From Pseudomonas mandelii (GTDB taxonomy: Bacteria; Pseudomonadota; Gammaproteobacteria; Pseudomonadales; Pseudomonadaceae), in assembly GCF_024138395.1 (NCBI RefSeq), contig NZ_JAMYDU010000004.1, positions 124,001-188,000 on the forward strand: DNA of 64,000 nt. Reading direction: 5' to 3'. A program made the position numbers and the translations under genes. Below the pieces are notes generated by a model. The model was not told the origin of the DNA and did not search any database. It was given only the letters and a program-made list of their open reading frames with translations. This document shows, in pieces, positions 19,101 to 29,288 of the stretch (the first letter of the stretch is position 1; the number at the start of each line of letters is the position of its first letter).

Positions 19101-21874
19101 CGAACTGGAGCGCTCAACTGGAGATAGAGACGCTCGGTATCGACGATAACTTTTTCGACATCGGCGGCGACTCGATCAAAGCCATCCGCATCTGCCGCGA
19201 CCTGGGTCTGCCAGTGACGGAACTGTTCGAACGCCCGACGCCTCGCGCTTGCGCCGACTATCTGCGTGATCACGCCGACCGTGACGGCCCCGATATTACC
19301 CGTTGGCTGCATGAGTTCGACAAGGCCGCGGGCAAAGACCGGCTCAACCTGGTCTGTGTCCCATTCGCCGGCGGAAACGCTTTTGCTTACCGCAACCTGG
19401 TCAACCAACTCTCGAACGTGTTCACGTGCGTGTCGGTCAACCTGCCGGGGCACGACATCATGCGCCCCGATGAAGCCATGCAAGACCTGGAAGCGGTGGC
19501 GGCCGGTGCGGTTCAGGAGATCCTCTCCAGGCTGAGCGGCCCGATCGTCGTCTACGGCCATTGCGCCGGCAACGCCATCGCCATTGAAATCGCCCGCCGC
19601 CTCGAACAAGGCGGGGCCGACCTGAAAGCCCTGGTCATCGGCGGCATGCTGCTGGATCAGGACCCTGTGGAAGTCCGCGCCAATGTTTCCGGCCAAAGCG
19701 GTGAAAACATCATTGATTTCCTGCGCCAGATTGGCGGGTTCAAAGAAGCCCTCGACGATGCCAGCATGGCAAGCATCGCGCGCATGACCAAACACGATGC
19801 CACGCAGACCGCTCGCTTCTTTGCTGAAGAATTGCAGGATCGACAACGCTTGCAGGCACCGATTCACGTCATCGTCGGCAACGAGGATCCACTCACGCCA
19901 GACTTCGACACGCGCTACAAGGACTGGGCGATTTACAACCCGAATGTGACGCTGTCGGTGATCGAGGGTGGCGGGCATTACTTCGTGACGGATCTGGCGG
20001 CGCCATTAGCAGACGTGCTGCGTGAGCATTACCAACACCTGAACCCTGGCACGCCACAGCGTGCGACTCGGACTCTGCGAGCGTTTCACAACCCGTTCGA
20101 CGAGCTTCAGGGGAGTTTCCTCCTGCTGGCCAACGACGCAGGCCAGTTGTCGCTATGGCCTGAATTTGCACCTTCCCCAGCAGGCTGGAACAAAGTGTTC
20201 GGCCCGGCGAGCCATGCCGAGTGCCTTGGGCAGACGCAAGCCGCAGATGCGGTCATGGCGACCGAGCCGCCGCCACCAACTGATGGTCTGGACGCTCCGT
20301 ATTGGCCTCTTGAGTTCGAGGCACGCTACCGCGCCAGTGGCTGGTGGACGGGTGAAACCCTTGGCGCCATCCTTACCCGGCACGCGCTGATTGACCCGCA
20401 TCGGGTGGCCGTCACTGAGGGCGAGCGGCATTTGAGTTACTCGCAACTCGATACCAACGCGGATCGCATCGCCGACGGCTTCGCAACACTTGGCCTGAAA
20501 GCCGGCGACCGTGTGATCGTGCAACTGCCTAATACGATTGAGTTCATCGAAACCATTTTCGGGCTGTTTCGCCTCGGCGCGATTCCGGTATTCGCCCTGC
20601 CCTCCGACCGCCTGAGTGAGATCACTCACATCTTTGAGATTTCGGGAGCGGTCGCTTACGTCATCAAGGACCATGCGCTGGGGTTCGATTACCGCCGCAT
20701 CGCCACCGACATTGCAAGCAAGGTCACGTCGCTCAAGCATGTGATCGTTGTTGGCGACGCTGAAGGCTTCATTCCTTTTGCCAAACTCTTCGGGCGCACT
20801 GCCGCCTGGCCGCAACGAAGCTCACGCGAGCCGGCGCTGATCACCTTGTCCGGTGGCAGCACTGCACTCCCCAAACTGATCCTGCGCCGACATGACGACT
20901 ACCTCTATAGCTTCAAGGCCAGTGCCGAAATCTGTCAGTTGGACACCCACAGCGTCTACCTGTGTGCCCTGCCTGCCGGCCACAACTTCACCCTGAGCTC
21001 ACCCGGTTTCCTCGGGGTGCTGTATGCAGGAGGTCGCGTGGTCATGACATCCGACCCGAGTGGATCGGCGGCCTTTGCCCTGATTGAGCGTGAGCGAGTC
21101 ACTCTGACCTCACTGGTCCCAAGTCTCGCCCAGTCCTGGTTACACGCACCGCGCCAATACGATCTGTCGAGCTTGCGCTTGCTACAGGTCGGGGGTGCAC
21201 GTCTGAGTGACGATGTGGCCGAGCGCTTGGCCGCCGCGTTCGACTGTCAGCTGCAACAGGTCTATGGCATGTCGGAAGGACTGGTCTGCTACACCGGCCT
21301 GGGAGACACGGTCGAGCATGTGTTGCAAACCCAGGGGCTCCCCATCAGCAGCGACGATGAAATCCTCATCGTCGACGAAAACGACGAGCCGGTGCCCGAC
21401 GGTGTGCCCGGGCAACTGTTGGTCCGCGGGCCGTACACCATCCGCGGGTATCTGAATGCACCTGAACACAACGTCCGGGCTTTCACATCCGACGGATTTT
21501 ACCGCACGGGCGATGTGGTCATGCGCCGGGAAGATGGCTACCTCGTGGTCACCGGCCGCATAAAGGATCAAGTGAACCGTGGTGGTGAAAAAATCGCCGC
21601 CGAAGAAATCGAGGGTTATTTACTGGCCCATCCGGGAGTACTGGAAGCCGCAATCGTCGGCATACCGGATGAATACCTCGGCGAGATGTCATGCGCGGTG
21701 GTGGTCTTGGCCTCTGGGGTCGACTTTGCGCCCAACACCCTCAAGTCGTTCGTTCGCCAACAAGGGGTAGCGGCCTTCAAGGTCCCGGATCAGGTTCGGC
21801 TCGTCCCGTCACTGCCCAAGACCACTCTGGGCAAGATCGATAAGAAAGTACTACGCACACAACTCAGCCAATAG
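16124..21874 (+). CDS. obaI: Obafluorin NRPS: C-A-PCP-TE-MbtH-aryl A domain
   Basis: The 1916-residue synthetase joins 2,3-dihydroxybenzoate to the nitrophenyl beta-hydroxy amino acid and closes the beta-lactone. Order of domains: condensation (about 5-430, 'HHIAMDG' near 141); adenylation for the amino acid (about 465-965, '[11 protein letters not shown]' near 612); peptidyl carrier ('[14 protein letters not shown]', Ser near 1016); thioesterase (about 1070-1300) with '[10 protein letters not shown]', where the nucleophile is Cys1147 instead of Ser, and 'GGGHYF'. An inserted MbtH-like domain follows (about 1320-1370, '[10 protein letters not shown]', '[13 protein letters not shown]'), then an EntE-like aryl-acid adenylation domain (about 1385-1916, '[10 protein letters not shown]') that should load the free carrier protein ObaK. 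A chain-end aryl A domain behind a TE is an unusual order. The cysteine TE is the known lactone-forming feature of ObaI. Confidence 0.95.
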   Translation: MSASFTTSLTSAQQSIWMGHQFDPLSPAYNVASYIEISGSIDQQRLQRALQKAVDEIEALRARFHEHDDAGISGLTQTVMAEATVDLTLFDLTGNGAPKTAARAWMDNDVAQPTDLVNGPLFTSALLQVAPQVSYWYFKTHHIAMDGVALSMLFKRVAELYGQTPGQSSPSPFGSLRQVLENEQAWCASSAFEVDREFWRQHCQDMGEVTSFSSEVAQPSHQAIHYRQSLNDQVLARLRERADALGSHWVNLLLSAFGAFVGRSTGYRQVVVGLPMMNRFDTGAANVPCTLANVLPLRLDIKPGESVEQLLAAVEAQLTGLRAHQRYRAEDIRRDCNLLGENRRLTGPQINIDFFSAALSFGGIPGQVHVLSAGPADDFSLLIQTRPDGNALNIIAMANPALYSHETLQRHVQRFVRFVERFAAASDTALGLLDAYDEEDPGFAQGNACFAPEGDSKTPPVTLVERFEQAVQSTPDALALTLNGEHLSYRVLNERANRLAHLIRSEVAQVGSQPIALLLARSVDTIVCILGVLKTGAYYVPLDPDAPAERIETILDDTRPALVICDQSSRDLLATACSPVLSIDGPSTLNRLQEQTASNLDHGPRAEDLAYVIYTSGSTGKPKGVCITHHNVVRLFSSTHHWFDYRNTDVWSGCHGYIFDASVWEMWGALLHGARLVLVPVETTREPEKLLELVVREQVTVFGQIPSAFYRFMEAEADRPDLSGQLNLRYQCFGGEALDLSRLKPWFERHPDSRTTLLNLYGITETTINATYQFITREQVLANNGSLIGTVYDDLDIKVLDDALRPVPVGSYGEMYVRGAGLARGYLNRRDLDATRFVADPFGAPGARMYRSGDVAALLDGGVLEYIGRADQQVKVRGYRIELGEIETHLRGHPALSDAIALVVTDASDDPKLVAHVVPNASSTYEDIDTSALRDYLRDRLPSYMVPSAIGVLERLPVTLSGKVDRKALPAIALSSSRQIEPARDELDERVLANWSAQLEIETLGIDDNFFDIGGDSIKAIRICRDLGLPVTELFERPTPRACADYLRDHADRDGPDITRWLHEFDKAAGKDRLNLVCVPFAGGNAFAYRNLVNQLSNVFTCVSVNLPGHDIMRPDEAMQDLEAVAAGAVQEILSRLSGPIVVYGHCAGNAIAIEIARRLEQGGADLKALVIGGMLLDQDPVEVRANVSGQSGENIIDFLRQIGGFKEALDDASMASIARMTKHDATQTARFFAEELQDRQRLQAPIHVIVGNEDPLTPDFDTRYKDWAIYNPNVTLSVIEGGGHYFVTDLAAPLADVLREHYQHLNPGTPQRATRTLRAFHNPFDELQGSFLLLANDAGQLSLWPEFAPSPAGWNKVFGPASHAECLGQTQAADAVMATEPPPPTDGLDAPYWPLEFEARYRASGWWTGETLGAILTRHALIDPHRVAVTEGERHLSYSQLDTNADRIADGFATLGLKAGDRVIVQLPNTIEFIETIFGLFRLGAIPVFALPSDRLSEITHIFEISGAVAYVIKDHALGFDYRRIATDIASKVTSLKHVIVVGDAEGFIPFAKLFGRTAAWPQRSSREPALITLSGGSTALPKLILRRHDDYLYSFKASAEICQLDTHSVYLCALPAGHNFTLSSPGFLGVLYAGGRVVMTSDPSGSAAFALIERERVTLTSLVPSLAQSWLHAPRQYDLSSLRLLQVGGARLSDDVAERLAAAFDCQLQQVYGMSEGLVCYTGLGDTVEHVLQTQGLPISSDDEILIVDENDEPVPDGVPGQLLVRGPYTIRGYLNAPEHNVRAFTSDGFYRTGDVVMRREDGYLVVTGRIKDQVNRGGEKIAAEEIEGYLLAHPGVLEAAIVGIPDEYLGEMSCAVVVLASGVDFAPNTLKSFVRQQGVAAFKVPDQVRLVPSLPKTTLGKIDKKVLRTQLSQ

Positions 21875-21917
21875 CCCACCCGCTGCCCCTGGCCCCTGAA
21901 CATATAAGGACTGAATC

Positions 21918-22562
21918 ATGGCAATCCCACAGATCATGGAATACCCCGCTCCGAACGGCATTGCACTGCAACGTAAACCGCTGGACTGGACCGTCGACCC
22001 GTCCCGCGCGACACTGTTGATTCACGACATGCAGAACTATTTTGTGGCGCCCTATGCGTCGAAAGCCTTTGTTGATGCCATGGTGCAACGCATCGCGGCC
22101 ATCAGGGAATGCTGCCACGCCTTGAACATCCCGGTGTATTACAGCGCCCAACCCGGCGATCAACCCAAAGACGAACGCGGTTTGCTGACCGACTTCTGGG
22201 GCCCGGGAATGCCTGAAGATGGCAACGCAAAGTCCATCGTGCCTGGGCTTGAGCCTACCCCCGAACTCGATGAAGTGCTGGTCAAGCACCGTTACAGTGC
22301 CTTCGCCAAATCCGACTTGCTCAAGCGCATGCAAAATGGCAATCGTGACCAACTGATCATCTGCGGGGTCTATGCCCACATTGGTTGCCTGATTACCGCG
22401 ACTGAAGCTTTTATGTCCGATATTCAGCCATTCGTGGTGGCTGATGCCTTGGGCGATTTTTCCCTCGACCTGCATGAAATGGCAGTGCGTCACATGGCCC
22501 ACTGCTCCAGCAAGATCATGTCCTGCGATGAAATGCTGGCAGAACTGGGAAAAGCGCTATGA
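21918..22562 (+). CDS. obaJ: Isochorismatase (2,3-dihydroxybenzoate branch)
   Basis: It hydrolyses isochorismate to 2,3-dihydro-2,3-dihydroxybenzoate and pyruvate. The 214-residue protein matches the isochorismatase domain of EntB/DhbB and PhzD. It shows 'LLIHDMQNYFV' with the catalytic Asp, 'VKHRYSAFAKSDL' with the Lys and Arg region, and 'LIICGVYAHIGCLITATEAF', the conserved loop. Unlike EntB it has no carrier-protein domain attached; that is encoded separately by the next gene, which overlaps by ATGA. AAGGA precedes the ATG. Confidence 0.9.
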   Translation: MAIPQIMEYPAPNGIALQRKPLDWTVDPSRATLLIHDMQNYFVAPYASKAFVDAMVQRIAAIRECCHALNIPVYYSAQPGDQPKDERGLLTDFWGPGMPEDGNAKSIVPGLEPTPELDEVLVKHRYSAFAKSDLLKRMQNGNRDQLIICGVYAHIGCLITATEAFMSDIQPFVVADALGDFSLDLHEMAVRHMAHCSSKIMSCDEMLAELGKAL

Positions 22563-22825
22563 GCAGTGGACATCCGAACTACCAGGAAGCGGATTTCTAC
22601 GCCGATATCGCCGCGACTCTGCGAACCACACCCCAGTCACTCGTGGAGCTCGACTCGCCTCAGGACGCCGGACTGGATTCGGTTCGCCTGCTGATACTCA
22701 GTGAAAAATGGCAGCAACGCGGTATCACCGTGAGCTTTCTGGAACTCGCCGAACGCCAAAGCTTCGCGGCCTGGTGGCGACTCATCAGTTTGCGCACGCG
22801 CGGCCTGGAGTGCGAACGCCCATGA
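22559..22825 (+). CDS. obaK: Stand-alone aryl carrier protein
   Basis: This 88-residue protein carries the 2,3-dihydroxybenzoyl group on a phosphopantetheine arm. The attachment serine is in 'DAGLDSVRLLIL' (near residue 41), the EntB/VibB-type ArCP pattern, with flanking helices of the carrier fold. It should be loaded by the C-terminal aryl A domain of ObaI and deliver the acyl group to the ObaI condensation domain. It overlaps both neighbours by ATGA. No phosphopantetheinyl transferase is in the window, so a housekeeping enzyme must activate it. Confidence 0.88.
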   Translation: MSSGHPNYQEADFYADIAATLRTTPQSLVELDSPQDAGLDSVRLLILSEKWQQRGITVSFLELAERQSFAAWWRLISLRTRGLECERP

Positions 22826-23592
22826 ACCGTTTCGAAAACCAGGCCATTGTCGTGACCGGTGCTGCCCAAGGAATTGGTGCAGCCGTTACGCGTCTGTTGC
22901 TGGTAGAGGGTGCCTGGGTCTATGCCCTGGATTGCAATGCTCAGGCGTTGGCCGCTCTGGCCGACGAACAGCGCTCGCCTCGGCTGTCTGCGACAGTCGT
23001 CGACATCACTCGGCCGGACGACGTCGAGGCCGCCATTGCCAGCATTGATGCCGAACACCCGCTGGACGGTTTGGTCAACAACGCCGGCGTATTGATCCCC
23101 AAGGACATTGCGTCGACGACGACGGCCGACTGGCTGAAGACCTTCCAGGTCAACGTTCACGGCACTTTTTTTGTCTCCCAGGCGGTCGCCGTCCGCATGG
23201 CCGAACGCGGTCAGGGGGCGATCGTCACGATCGCCTCCAACGCGGGCAGCACACCGCGTGTCAACATGGGCGCCTACTGCTCGTCCAAGGCAGCGGCAGC
23301 GATGCTGACTCGTTGCATGGGACTGGAGTTCGCCTCGCGGGGGCTGCGTTGCAACGTTGTATCGCCAGGATCGACACGCACCCCAATGCTCGCGAGCCTG
23401 GCGGGGGAAGGTCCAGAAACCGACCAACGCCTGATCGAAGGCGACCCACGGCTTTATCGACTGGGCATTCCGCTGCAAAAGCTCGCTGAGCCAGGGGACA
23501 TCGCGGCGGCAGTGGCCTTCCTGCTGTCTCGCGACGCGCACCACATCACCCTGCAAAACCTGGTCGTCGATGGCGGAGCCACCTTTGAGTAA
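22822..23592 (+). CDS. obaL: 2,3-dihydro-2,3-dihydroxybenzoate dehydrogenase (EntA-like SDR)
   Basis: It oxidises the product of the isochorismatase to 2,3-dihydroxybenzoate with NAD+. The 256-residue protein is a classical short-chain dehydrogenase: '[12 protein letters not shown]' nucleotide loop, 'LVNNAGVL', the catalytic Ser region '[10 protein letters not shown]', and '[11 protein letters not shown]' with the Tyr-x-x-x-Lys pair. The C-terminal 'GQ/DGGATF'-type end of EntA appears as 'VVDGGATFE'. It overlaps the carrier gene by ATGA, and the DAHP synthase-like gene starts 42 bp later. Confidence 0.9.
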   Translation: MNRFENQAIVVTGAAQGIGAAVTRLLLVEGAWVYALDCNAQALAALADEQRSPRLSATVVDITRPDDVEAAIASIDAEHPLDGLVNNAGVLIPKDIASTTTADWLKTFQVNVHGTFFVSQAVAVRMAERGQGAIVTIASNAGSTPRVNMGAYCSSKAAAAMLTRCMGLEFASRGLRCNVVSPGSTRTPMLASLAGEGPETDQRLIEGDPRLYRLGIPLQKLAEPGDIAAAVAFLLSRDAHHITLQNLVVDGGATFE

Positions 23593-23634
23593 CCCAGCCC
23601 CTTCGCCACGTCGAGCATTGCCTGGAGACTTGAA

Positions 23635-24783
23635 ATGTTGAACCTTGATTCGATATACGCGTCGCTATCCTGGCATCCTGGAAGCTGGCGCGACAAAGAA
23701 CGCCGCCATATGCCCGACTATCAAGGGAAACAGCTCTCGACCGTGCTCAAGCAACTGTCCCGCCTTCCCGGACTGGTGGATGAAAGCGAGATTCTTCGAC
23801 TGAAGCGTGCGCTGACCCGCGCCGCTGAAGGCAAGGAATTCGTGCAACTCATGGGCCAGCGTGATCAAAGCTTGAACGACGCCAGTGCGGCCAGCCTCGA
23901 TCAACCCCTGAAGGCACTGGAATCGCTGAGCCGCTACCTGGCATTAATGCTCGGCCAACCCGTGCTTTCGATTGGCTCTGTCGCCGGGAGTTATGGTCGC
24001 ACCCAGCCGCAAGCCACCGAGATCCTTGGCGGTGCAACGCTGGACCGCTATTTCGGTGAGATGGTCAATTGCCGGGAGGCCACGCCCTGGGCCCGACGCC
24101 CCGACCCCAATCGCCTGCTCTGGGCTTATGAGGCTTCGCAGGCTGCGATGCAGGTCCTGCGAAACAAGGCATCCGCTGTCCATACCACCCATGAATGCGC
24201 GCACTTGGAATATGAACAAGCCCTGGTGCGACGTGCACGAAACGCCAAGTTCTATGCCACCAGCGCGTCATTGCTGTGGATTGATGGTTGCAACCTGTTC
24301 AACGACAGCTGCTACGTGGAGTTTGCACGGGGCCTGGAAAACCCTATCGCCCTACGTCTGAGTGAGCCGGTCGACCCCGCTGTGTTGATCGAGGCGGTTG
24401 AGCAGCTCAATCCCGAACGGCAAACGGGGAAAATCCTCCTCATCGCCAGTGCGGGGGATGCGCCAGAAGTGTTGGGTGAAACAATCCGTGTCCTGCAGTC
24501 CCGGCGCTCACCGGTGATATGGCTGTGTGATCCGTTGAACGCACAAGACTCGCGTCGTCACACGGCAAGCCTGGCACAGAACGTCGCGCACGAATGGGAT
24601 CAAACCTTGAGGCTGCACCGCACCGTTGACAGCCGATTGCATGGCATTGCATTGGAAGTGCGCAGCAGCGACTCCAATCGATTGGCCTCTGAGCCAGACG
24701 AAAACCCGGGGGCGTTCTTCGATTTTCAAAAAACGTTGCAACTGTGCAGCCACTTGGCCCATGTCTACCGGGAGTCGCCATGA
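23635..24783 (+). CDS. obaM: Class II (plant-type) DAHP synthase, PhzC-like
   Basis: It likely makes 3-deoxy-D-arabino-heptulosonate 7-phosphate from erythrose 4-phosphate and PEP, feeding extra flux into the shikimate path for both chorismate-derived halves of obafluorin. The 382-residue protein starts with the family pattern 'SWRDKERRHMPDYQ' and 'LPGLVDESEILRLKRAL', and 'SIGSVAGSYGRTQP' matches the phosphate-binding 'RIAGQYAKPRS' segment. It is shorter and more divergent than housekeeping class II enzymes (about 450 residues), like PhzC of phenazine clusters, which lacks regulatory extensions. Activity is inferred; metal ligands were not all identified. The stop overlaps the next gene by ATGA. 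Confidence 0.8.
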   Translation: MLNLDSIYASLSWHPGSWRDKERRHMPDYQGKQLSTVLKQLSRLPGLVDESEILRLKRALTRAAEGKEFVQLMGQRDQSLNDASAASLDQPLKALESLSRYLALMLGQPVLSIGSVAGSYGRTQPQATEILGGATLDRYFGEMVNCREATPWARRPDPNRLLWAYEASQAAMQVLRNKASAVHTTHECAHLEYEQALVRRARNAKFYATSASLLWIDGCNLFNDSCYVEFARGLENPIALRLSEPVDPAVLIEAVEQLNPERQTGKILLIASAGDAPEVLGETIRVLQSRRSPVIWLCDPLNAQDSRRHTASLAQNVAHEWDQTLRLHRTVDSRLHGIALEVRSSDSNRLASEPDENPGAFFDFQKTLQLCSHLAHVYRESP

Positions 24784-26198
24784 AAAACCTCAAGCATGCG
24801 AGCTTTGCCAACCCCTATCCGGCGTTGACCGCGCACGAGCTCGGGGCGGCGTTGTTACCCATTCTGGAGCGACGTTTCCCGCTACTGGCGAGCGAATTCA
24901 TCGGTCTGTTCAGCCATCACACCGAAGGAGTCAATAGCTCGCTGGTTGGATTGGGCAGCGAGTTTCGCCTAATTGCACTCAACGATGGCGAACGCCTGAA
25001 CCTGGAGCTTCAGCACGAGAACAGCGTGTGCCTGTCACGCACCCTCGCGCTGGATCCCTCGACACTGTTCCATGAACAGCTATTCGGGGCAGTGGCCCAG
25101 TTCATCAACCAGTTGAGCCCCTGGCTCCAAGAACATCACGGCTTACCACCATCGACCGCTTTTCTGGGGGGTTGGCGCTGTGCAACCCATCCCGAGCGCC
25201 TGAACGAGCCGGTGATTTTCACGTTGCCACGGGTAATGTGCCGGATCAGCGATCAGCAACTGGATTTCAGTTGTTTCCACGAGGACATCTGGTACGCGAT
25301 CGATGAAAGCCTCATCACCTTTGCGACAGACTTTACTCCGACGGCCAATCCACGGGTTACAGGACGCGAAGACATTCCCTCCTGCACCGACTATGTGGAC
25401 AACCTGATCGGGCTGTTGAACGAACTGGCACCGACAACCGCCGATAAGGTCGTCATCGGTCGTGAAGTCAAGCTGACGCTGGAGCGGCCCATTGCCCCGG
25501 CGCTTTTATTGCGCCTGATAGCACCTCGCCCCAACCCGCATTACGAGTACGTATTTCGTTGGGCGGACGAGGTGGCATGGGTTGGTATTTCACCGGAAAC
25601 GCTGCTACGCAAGAACGGTCGCAGCTTGGTGGTCGAGCCACTGGCAGGCACTCGCAAAGGTTCCCATGAGCACGACAAAAGTGCCCGCTACCGCCAGGAA
25701 CTGATGAGCGACCTCAAGGAACTCGAAGAACATGAAACCGCTGCCGGGCTGTTCTTCGAGCAGCTCTCGACCGTCTGCGAAAGCGGGTCTTTGTCGTTGC
25801 GCGAATCACGAAGCGTGATCGACCTGGGCTATGTTCAACACCTTAAAAGCCTGATCAGCGGTACGGTAAAAACGGGCTTGAACGTATTTGACGCGCTGGC
25901 TGCGGTCTACCCGCCGGCAACGATCTGGGGCAAGCCATTGGCAGCGTGCGGTGAACGGATCCGCCGATACGAACAAATCGAGCGTGGTTTTTTCACCGGC
26001 GGCCTGGGCTACTTCACCTTGGGCGATGACGCGAATTTTGCACTGGCGATTCGCACGGCCAAGCTCACATCCACCCATATTCACGTCTATGCTGGCAGCG
26101 GTATCGTCAAGGCCAGTGACCCGTACAGGGAATGGCTGGAGACCAATAACAAAATGAAGCCCTATTTAGCTAATGAATATGTCTGGAACCTACCGTAA
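24780..26198 (+). CDS. obaN: Isochorismate synthase
   Basis: It isomerises chorismate to isochorismate, the entry to 2,3-dihydroxybenzoate. The 472-residue protein belongs to the MenF/EntC/PchA chorismate-binding family. Its C-terminal half shows 'VEPLAGTRKGSHEH', 'SDLKELEEHETAAGLFFEQL', 'YPPATIWGKP' and 'ERGFFTGGLGYFTLGDD'. The N-terminal 170 residues are variable. The ATG overlaps the obaM stop; the longer frame from 24744 is rejected because it would lie within obaM. It is the last gene of the biosynthetic operon before the tRNA-synthetase gene, 123 bp downstream. Confidence 0.88.
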   Translation: MKNLKHASFANPYPALTAHELGAALLPILERRFPLLASEFIGLFSHHTEGVNSSLVGLGSEFRLIALNDGERLNLELQHENSVCLSRTLALDPSTLFHEQLFGAVAQFINQLSPWLQEHHGLPPSTAFLGGWRCATHPERLNEPVIFTLPRVMCRISDQQLDFSCFHEDIWYAIDESLITFATDFTPTANPRVTGREDIPSCTDYVDNLIGLLNELAPTTADKVVIGREVKLTLERPIAPALLLRLIAPRPNPHYEYVFRWADEVAWVGISPETLLRKNGRSLVVEPLAGTRKGSHEHDKSARYRQELMSDLKELEEHETAAGLFFEQLSTVCESGSLSLRESRSVIDLGYVQHLKSLISGTVKTGLNVFDALAAVYPPATIWGKPLAACGERIRRYEQIERGFFTGGLGYFTLGDDANFALAIRTAKLTSTHIHVYAGSGIVKASDPYREWLETNNKMKPYLANEYVWNLP

Positions 26199-26321
26199 TA
26201 TGGTTGAATGCACTGTGCAGCTGCCCACTCAATACACCCATGACGTGGTGTTTCTAGACTAACGCCCACTCACAACGCGTTCATGCGTTAGATTTCATTT
26301 AATACTCGAGCATTCTTATAT

Positions 26322-28235
26322 ATGGTCACTATCGCTCTACCGGACGGCAATCTTAGAGATTTTCCAGAACCTTTGACTGTTCAACAACTGGCCCAATCCA
26401 TTGGTACGGGATTAGCTGCCGCGACAATCGGCGGCAAGGTAAATGGAACGCTAGTTGACGCTAGTTATCTTCTGGAAACAGATGCCACCGTAGAGATCAT
26501 TACCACTAAAAGCGCAGAAGCGCTGGAACTGGTGCGCCACTCCACTGCTCACTTGATGGCACAAGCCGTCCAACGCCTGTACCCCGGCACCCAAGTTACC
26601 ATAGGGCCGGTTATCGATAACGGTTTCTATTACGACTTCGTCACCACTCGCCCGTTCACGATGGATGACCTGCCGCTGATCGAGACCGAGATGGCCACTA
26701 TCGTCAAGGAGCAGCTGTCCGTGGTGCGCTCTGAAATGTCTCGCGATGAAGCGCTGGCGTTTTTCCAGAATATTGGTGAGAGCTACAAGACAGAAATCAT
26801 CCATTCCATTCCGTCGAATGAGCCTCTGTCACTTTACACCCAAGGCGAATTTACTGACCTGTGCCGCGGTCCCCATGTACCAAACACCGCCAAACTGGGT
26901 GCCTTCAAACTCATGAAGGTGGCCGGAGCCTACTGGCGGGGCGACTCTAACAACATCATGCTCAGTCGTATCTATGGCACTGCCTGGACCAACGAAAAAG
27001 AGCTCAAAGCCTATTTGAATCAACTTCAAGAGGCCGAAAAACGCGATCACCGCAAACTGGCAAAACAATTCGACTTGTTCCACCAACAGGAAGAAGCGCC
27101 AGGCATGGTGTTTTGGCATCCTAAAGGCTGGTCACTGTGGCAATCGGTCGAGCAATACATGCGCCGGGTTTATCGCGATGGCGGCTACCGCGAAGTAAAG
27201 TCGCCGCAAGTGCTGGACAGCGCGCTGTGGAAAAAATCGGGGCATTGGGACAACTACAAGGAAAACATGTTTGTCACCGAGTCCGAAAACCGCCAGTACG
27301 CGCTCAAGCCGATGAACTGCCCGGGTCATATCCAGATATTCAAACATGGCTTGCGCAGCCATAGAGAGTTGCCGATTCGTTACGGCGAGTTCGGCGGCTG
27401 CCACCGTAATGAGCCGTCCGGCGCGTTGCACGGCATCATGCGCGTGCGGGCATTCACGCAAGACGATGGCCATATCTTCTGCACCGAAGAACAGATCGCG
27501 GCGGAAATCAAGGCGTTCCACTATCAGGCGCTGAAGGTGTATGCCGATTTCGGCTTTACCAATATTGCCGTGAAGATCGCGTTGCGTCCCGAACCGGGCA
27601 AACGCCTGGGCAGCGACGAAGTCTGGGACAAAGCCGAGAATCTGCTGCGATCGGCGCTGTCCGAGTGTGATGTCGAATGGGAAGAGCTGCCTGGCGAAGG
27701 CGCGTTCTACAGCCCCAAGATCGAATATCACCTGCGCGACGCCATCGGTCGTGAATGGCAAGTGGGGACAATGCAGGTTGACTACCACATGCCTGATCGC
27801 CTGGGCGCCGAATACGTTGATGAGCACTCGCAGCGACGCAAGCCGGTCATGCTGCACCGAGCGATCGTTGGATCTCTGGAGCGTTTCCTCGGCATCCTAA
27901 TCGAACACCATGCCGGTCATTTCCCTCTATGGCTGGCACCGGTGCAAGCCATCGTGGTCACCGTCACCGATGCCCAAAATGATTACGCCGATCACTTGCG
28001 CAATCATCTGGTCCAACTGGGCTTCAGGGTTGAGGCTGATCTGCGTAATGAAAAAATCGGCTACAAAATTCGTGAAAGCACCTTGCAGCGCGTTCCGTAT
28101 TTGCTCGTTGTCGGAGAGAGAGAGAAAGAGAACGGTACCGTCACCGTTCGCACCCGCACCGGCGAAGACTTGGGCAGCATGACAATGGACGCCTTGCACA
28201 CCTACCTGCTCAACGAACAGACCACTGCCGGCTGA
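26322..28235 (+). CDS. obaO: Threonyl-tRNA synthetase, obafluorin resistance copy
   Basis: It charges tRNA-Thr with threonine. Obafluorin inhibits this enzyme, and a cluster-encoded copy (ObaO) is known to give self-immunity. The 637-residue protein is full length: TGS domain (1-65); editing domain with 'HSTAHLMAQ' and 'CRGPHV'; class II catalytic core with 'MNCPGHI' (Cys333 of the zinc site), '[10 protein letters not shown]' (His) and '[13 protein letters not shown]' (His); C-terminal anticodon-binding domain ('[10 protein letters not shown]'). No clear Shine-Dalgarno precedes the ATG, and the 123-bp gap in front holds short inverted repeats (AACGC/GCGTT), so it may have its own control. A terminator follows directly. 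Confidence 0.93.
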   Translation: MVTIALPDGNLRDFPEPLTVQQLAQSIGTGLAAATIGGKVNGTLVDASYLLETDATVEIITTKSAEALELVRHSTAHLMAQAVQRLYPGTQVTIGPVIDNGFYYDFVTTRPFTMDDLPLIETEMATIVKEQLSVVRSEMSRDEALAFFQNIGESYKTEIIHSIPSNEPLSLYTQGEFTDLCRGPHVPNTAKLGAFKLMKVAGAYWRGDSNNIMLSRIYGTAWTNEKELKAYLNQLQEAEKRDHRKLAKQFDLFHQQEEAPGMVFWHPKGWSLWQSVEQYMRRVYRDGGYREVKSPQVLDSALWKKSGHWDNYKENMFVTESENRQYALKPMNCPGHIQIFKHGLRSHRELPIRYGEFGGCHRNEPSGALHGIMRVRAFTQDDGHIFCTEEQIAAEIKAFHYQALKVYADFGFTNIAVKIALRPEPGKRLGSDEVWDKAENLLRSALSECDVEWEELPGEGAFYSPKIEYHLRDAIGREWQVGTMQVDYHMPDRLGAEYVDEHSQRRKPVMLHRAIVGSLERFLGILIEHHAGHFPLWLAPVQAIVVTVTDAQNDYADHLRNHLVQLGFRVEADLRNEKIGYKIRESTLQRVPYLLVVGEREKENGTVTVRTRTGEDLGSMTMDALHTYLLNEQTTAG

Positions 28236-28262
28236 TTGCCCGGTTCTGCCCTCGACACACCG

Positions 28263-28291
28263 AAGGCCATTCGCAAGAATGGCCTTTTTTT
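28263..28291 (+). terminator. Rho-independent terminator after the oba cluster
   Basis: The stem GGCCATTC/GAATGGCC (extended by A-T pairs) has a 4-nt GCAA loop and is followed by seven T's. It lies 28 bp behind the obaO stop and marks the end of the cluster. Confidence 0.93.
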
Positions 28292-29288
28292 ACGACCCCA
28301 TGTTGGCCCTCGGTCCACCCGCCCTCCTAATGCATGACCAGACGAGCGAACTTGAATAAGGAGGACCTGTCGCCCTCCAACACAAACGACCTCTCTACCC
28401 CAGCACCAGCTCACCCGCGGCTGATGTGCGGAGCCATTCTGGCGTTCTGAGCGCTTGCGAGCTGATTGAATTCTGAAGGTCAAGGAATCGACAAACCTGA
28501 AGATGACGGCGTTGCCTGATTCAGGTGACAGATAGTCGCCTGGAAAGCGCAGATCGAATCTTACGCCCCCCAGCGGTGATGATTAGCTTCTGGTCACCGA
28601 CGGGGTACTTGGCCAACGTCCGCGCTAATAGAGGGGGAGTCGTCGCAGCATAGATGATCAACCCACGCCGCAATGGCGGTTAGAGCGGGGAAACGAGGCA
28701 AAAAACCTGGGTATCGACTACCCGACCAGATACCTAGTTTTGAAATTCCACGCTTTGATACTGACTATTTATCGGATACCCGACTGATTATTTGTTTGCT
28801 ATTTATTAGTTCATTTAAACAAGTAGCTAAAGTAGTGCAGATAGTAATATTTTTTCGCAAAATCGATAGCTGGATAAAATTCTCAAGACTTTGATTAAAT
28901 TAGAAAATATCAAAATAACCGCGAACAGACTCGCGAAGACTATGCCTGACAAACAAGTCACTAAGTCAACCAAGAGTACTTAGCCACTTAATTTTTGAAG
29001 GTTTTCGATACGAGTTATTCTCACTTAGAAAACCTTTGCTTTTTTAGCCTTCCTTTTCATATAAATAAATAATTAATATATATAAGAAAAGGTAGCTAAA
29101 AGTAGCAGGCAAGGCTCTGCCCTGCGGGAGCAACTGAGCCCATCCTTTCGGATCCTTTCGGGCAGCCGTAAACCTAACGTCAGCTTTTCAGCCGGCCGCA
29201 GTTTCGTTCGTGCTTCAGTCCTGCGGCTAGGGTTTCGTCACGTTCATCGTTTACCTTCAAGGGCAAGGAGCATCTACCTTTCTGCACT
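28292..29288. other. Gene-free tract with an AT-rich core
   Basis: No convincing gene is seen. The part from about 28730 to 29110 is strikingly AT-rich against the high-GC surroundings. It contains an imperfect long inverted repeat at about 29040-29102 (TTTTTAGCCTTCCTTTTC against GAAAAGGTAGCTAAAAG). Two copies of a GTAGCTAAA(A)GTAG motif lie at 28823-28835 and 29092-29105, and a third relative, GTAGCTAAAAGTG, at 30018-30030. The composition and repeats suggest foreign (plasmid-like) DNA. Confidence 0.55.

Noticed and set aside
18920..19978. 352-residue reverse-strand open frame inside obaI
   Set aside because: It is an antisense shadow of a high-GC gene: no family motif and no start signal. 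The forward strand carries the TE domain here.
21918..26198. Enterobactin-like catechol siderophore cluster
   Set aside because: The dihydroxybenzoate genes are collinear and overlapping with transaldolase-NRPS genes. No siderophore transport, esterase or Fur box was seen, and the NRPS ends in a lactone-type Cys TE.
28673..28894. 73-residue frame in the AT-rich tract
   Set aside because: It has no ribosome binding site, no family pattern and low-complexity composition.
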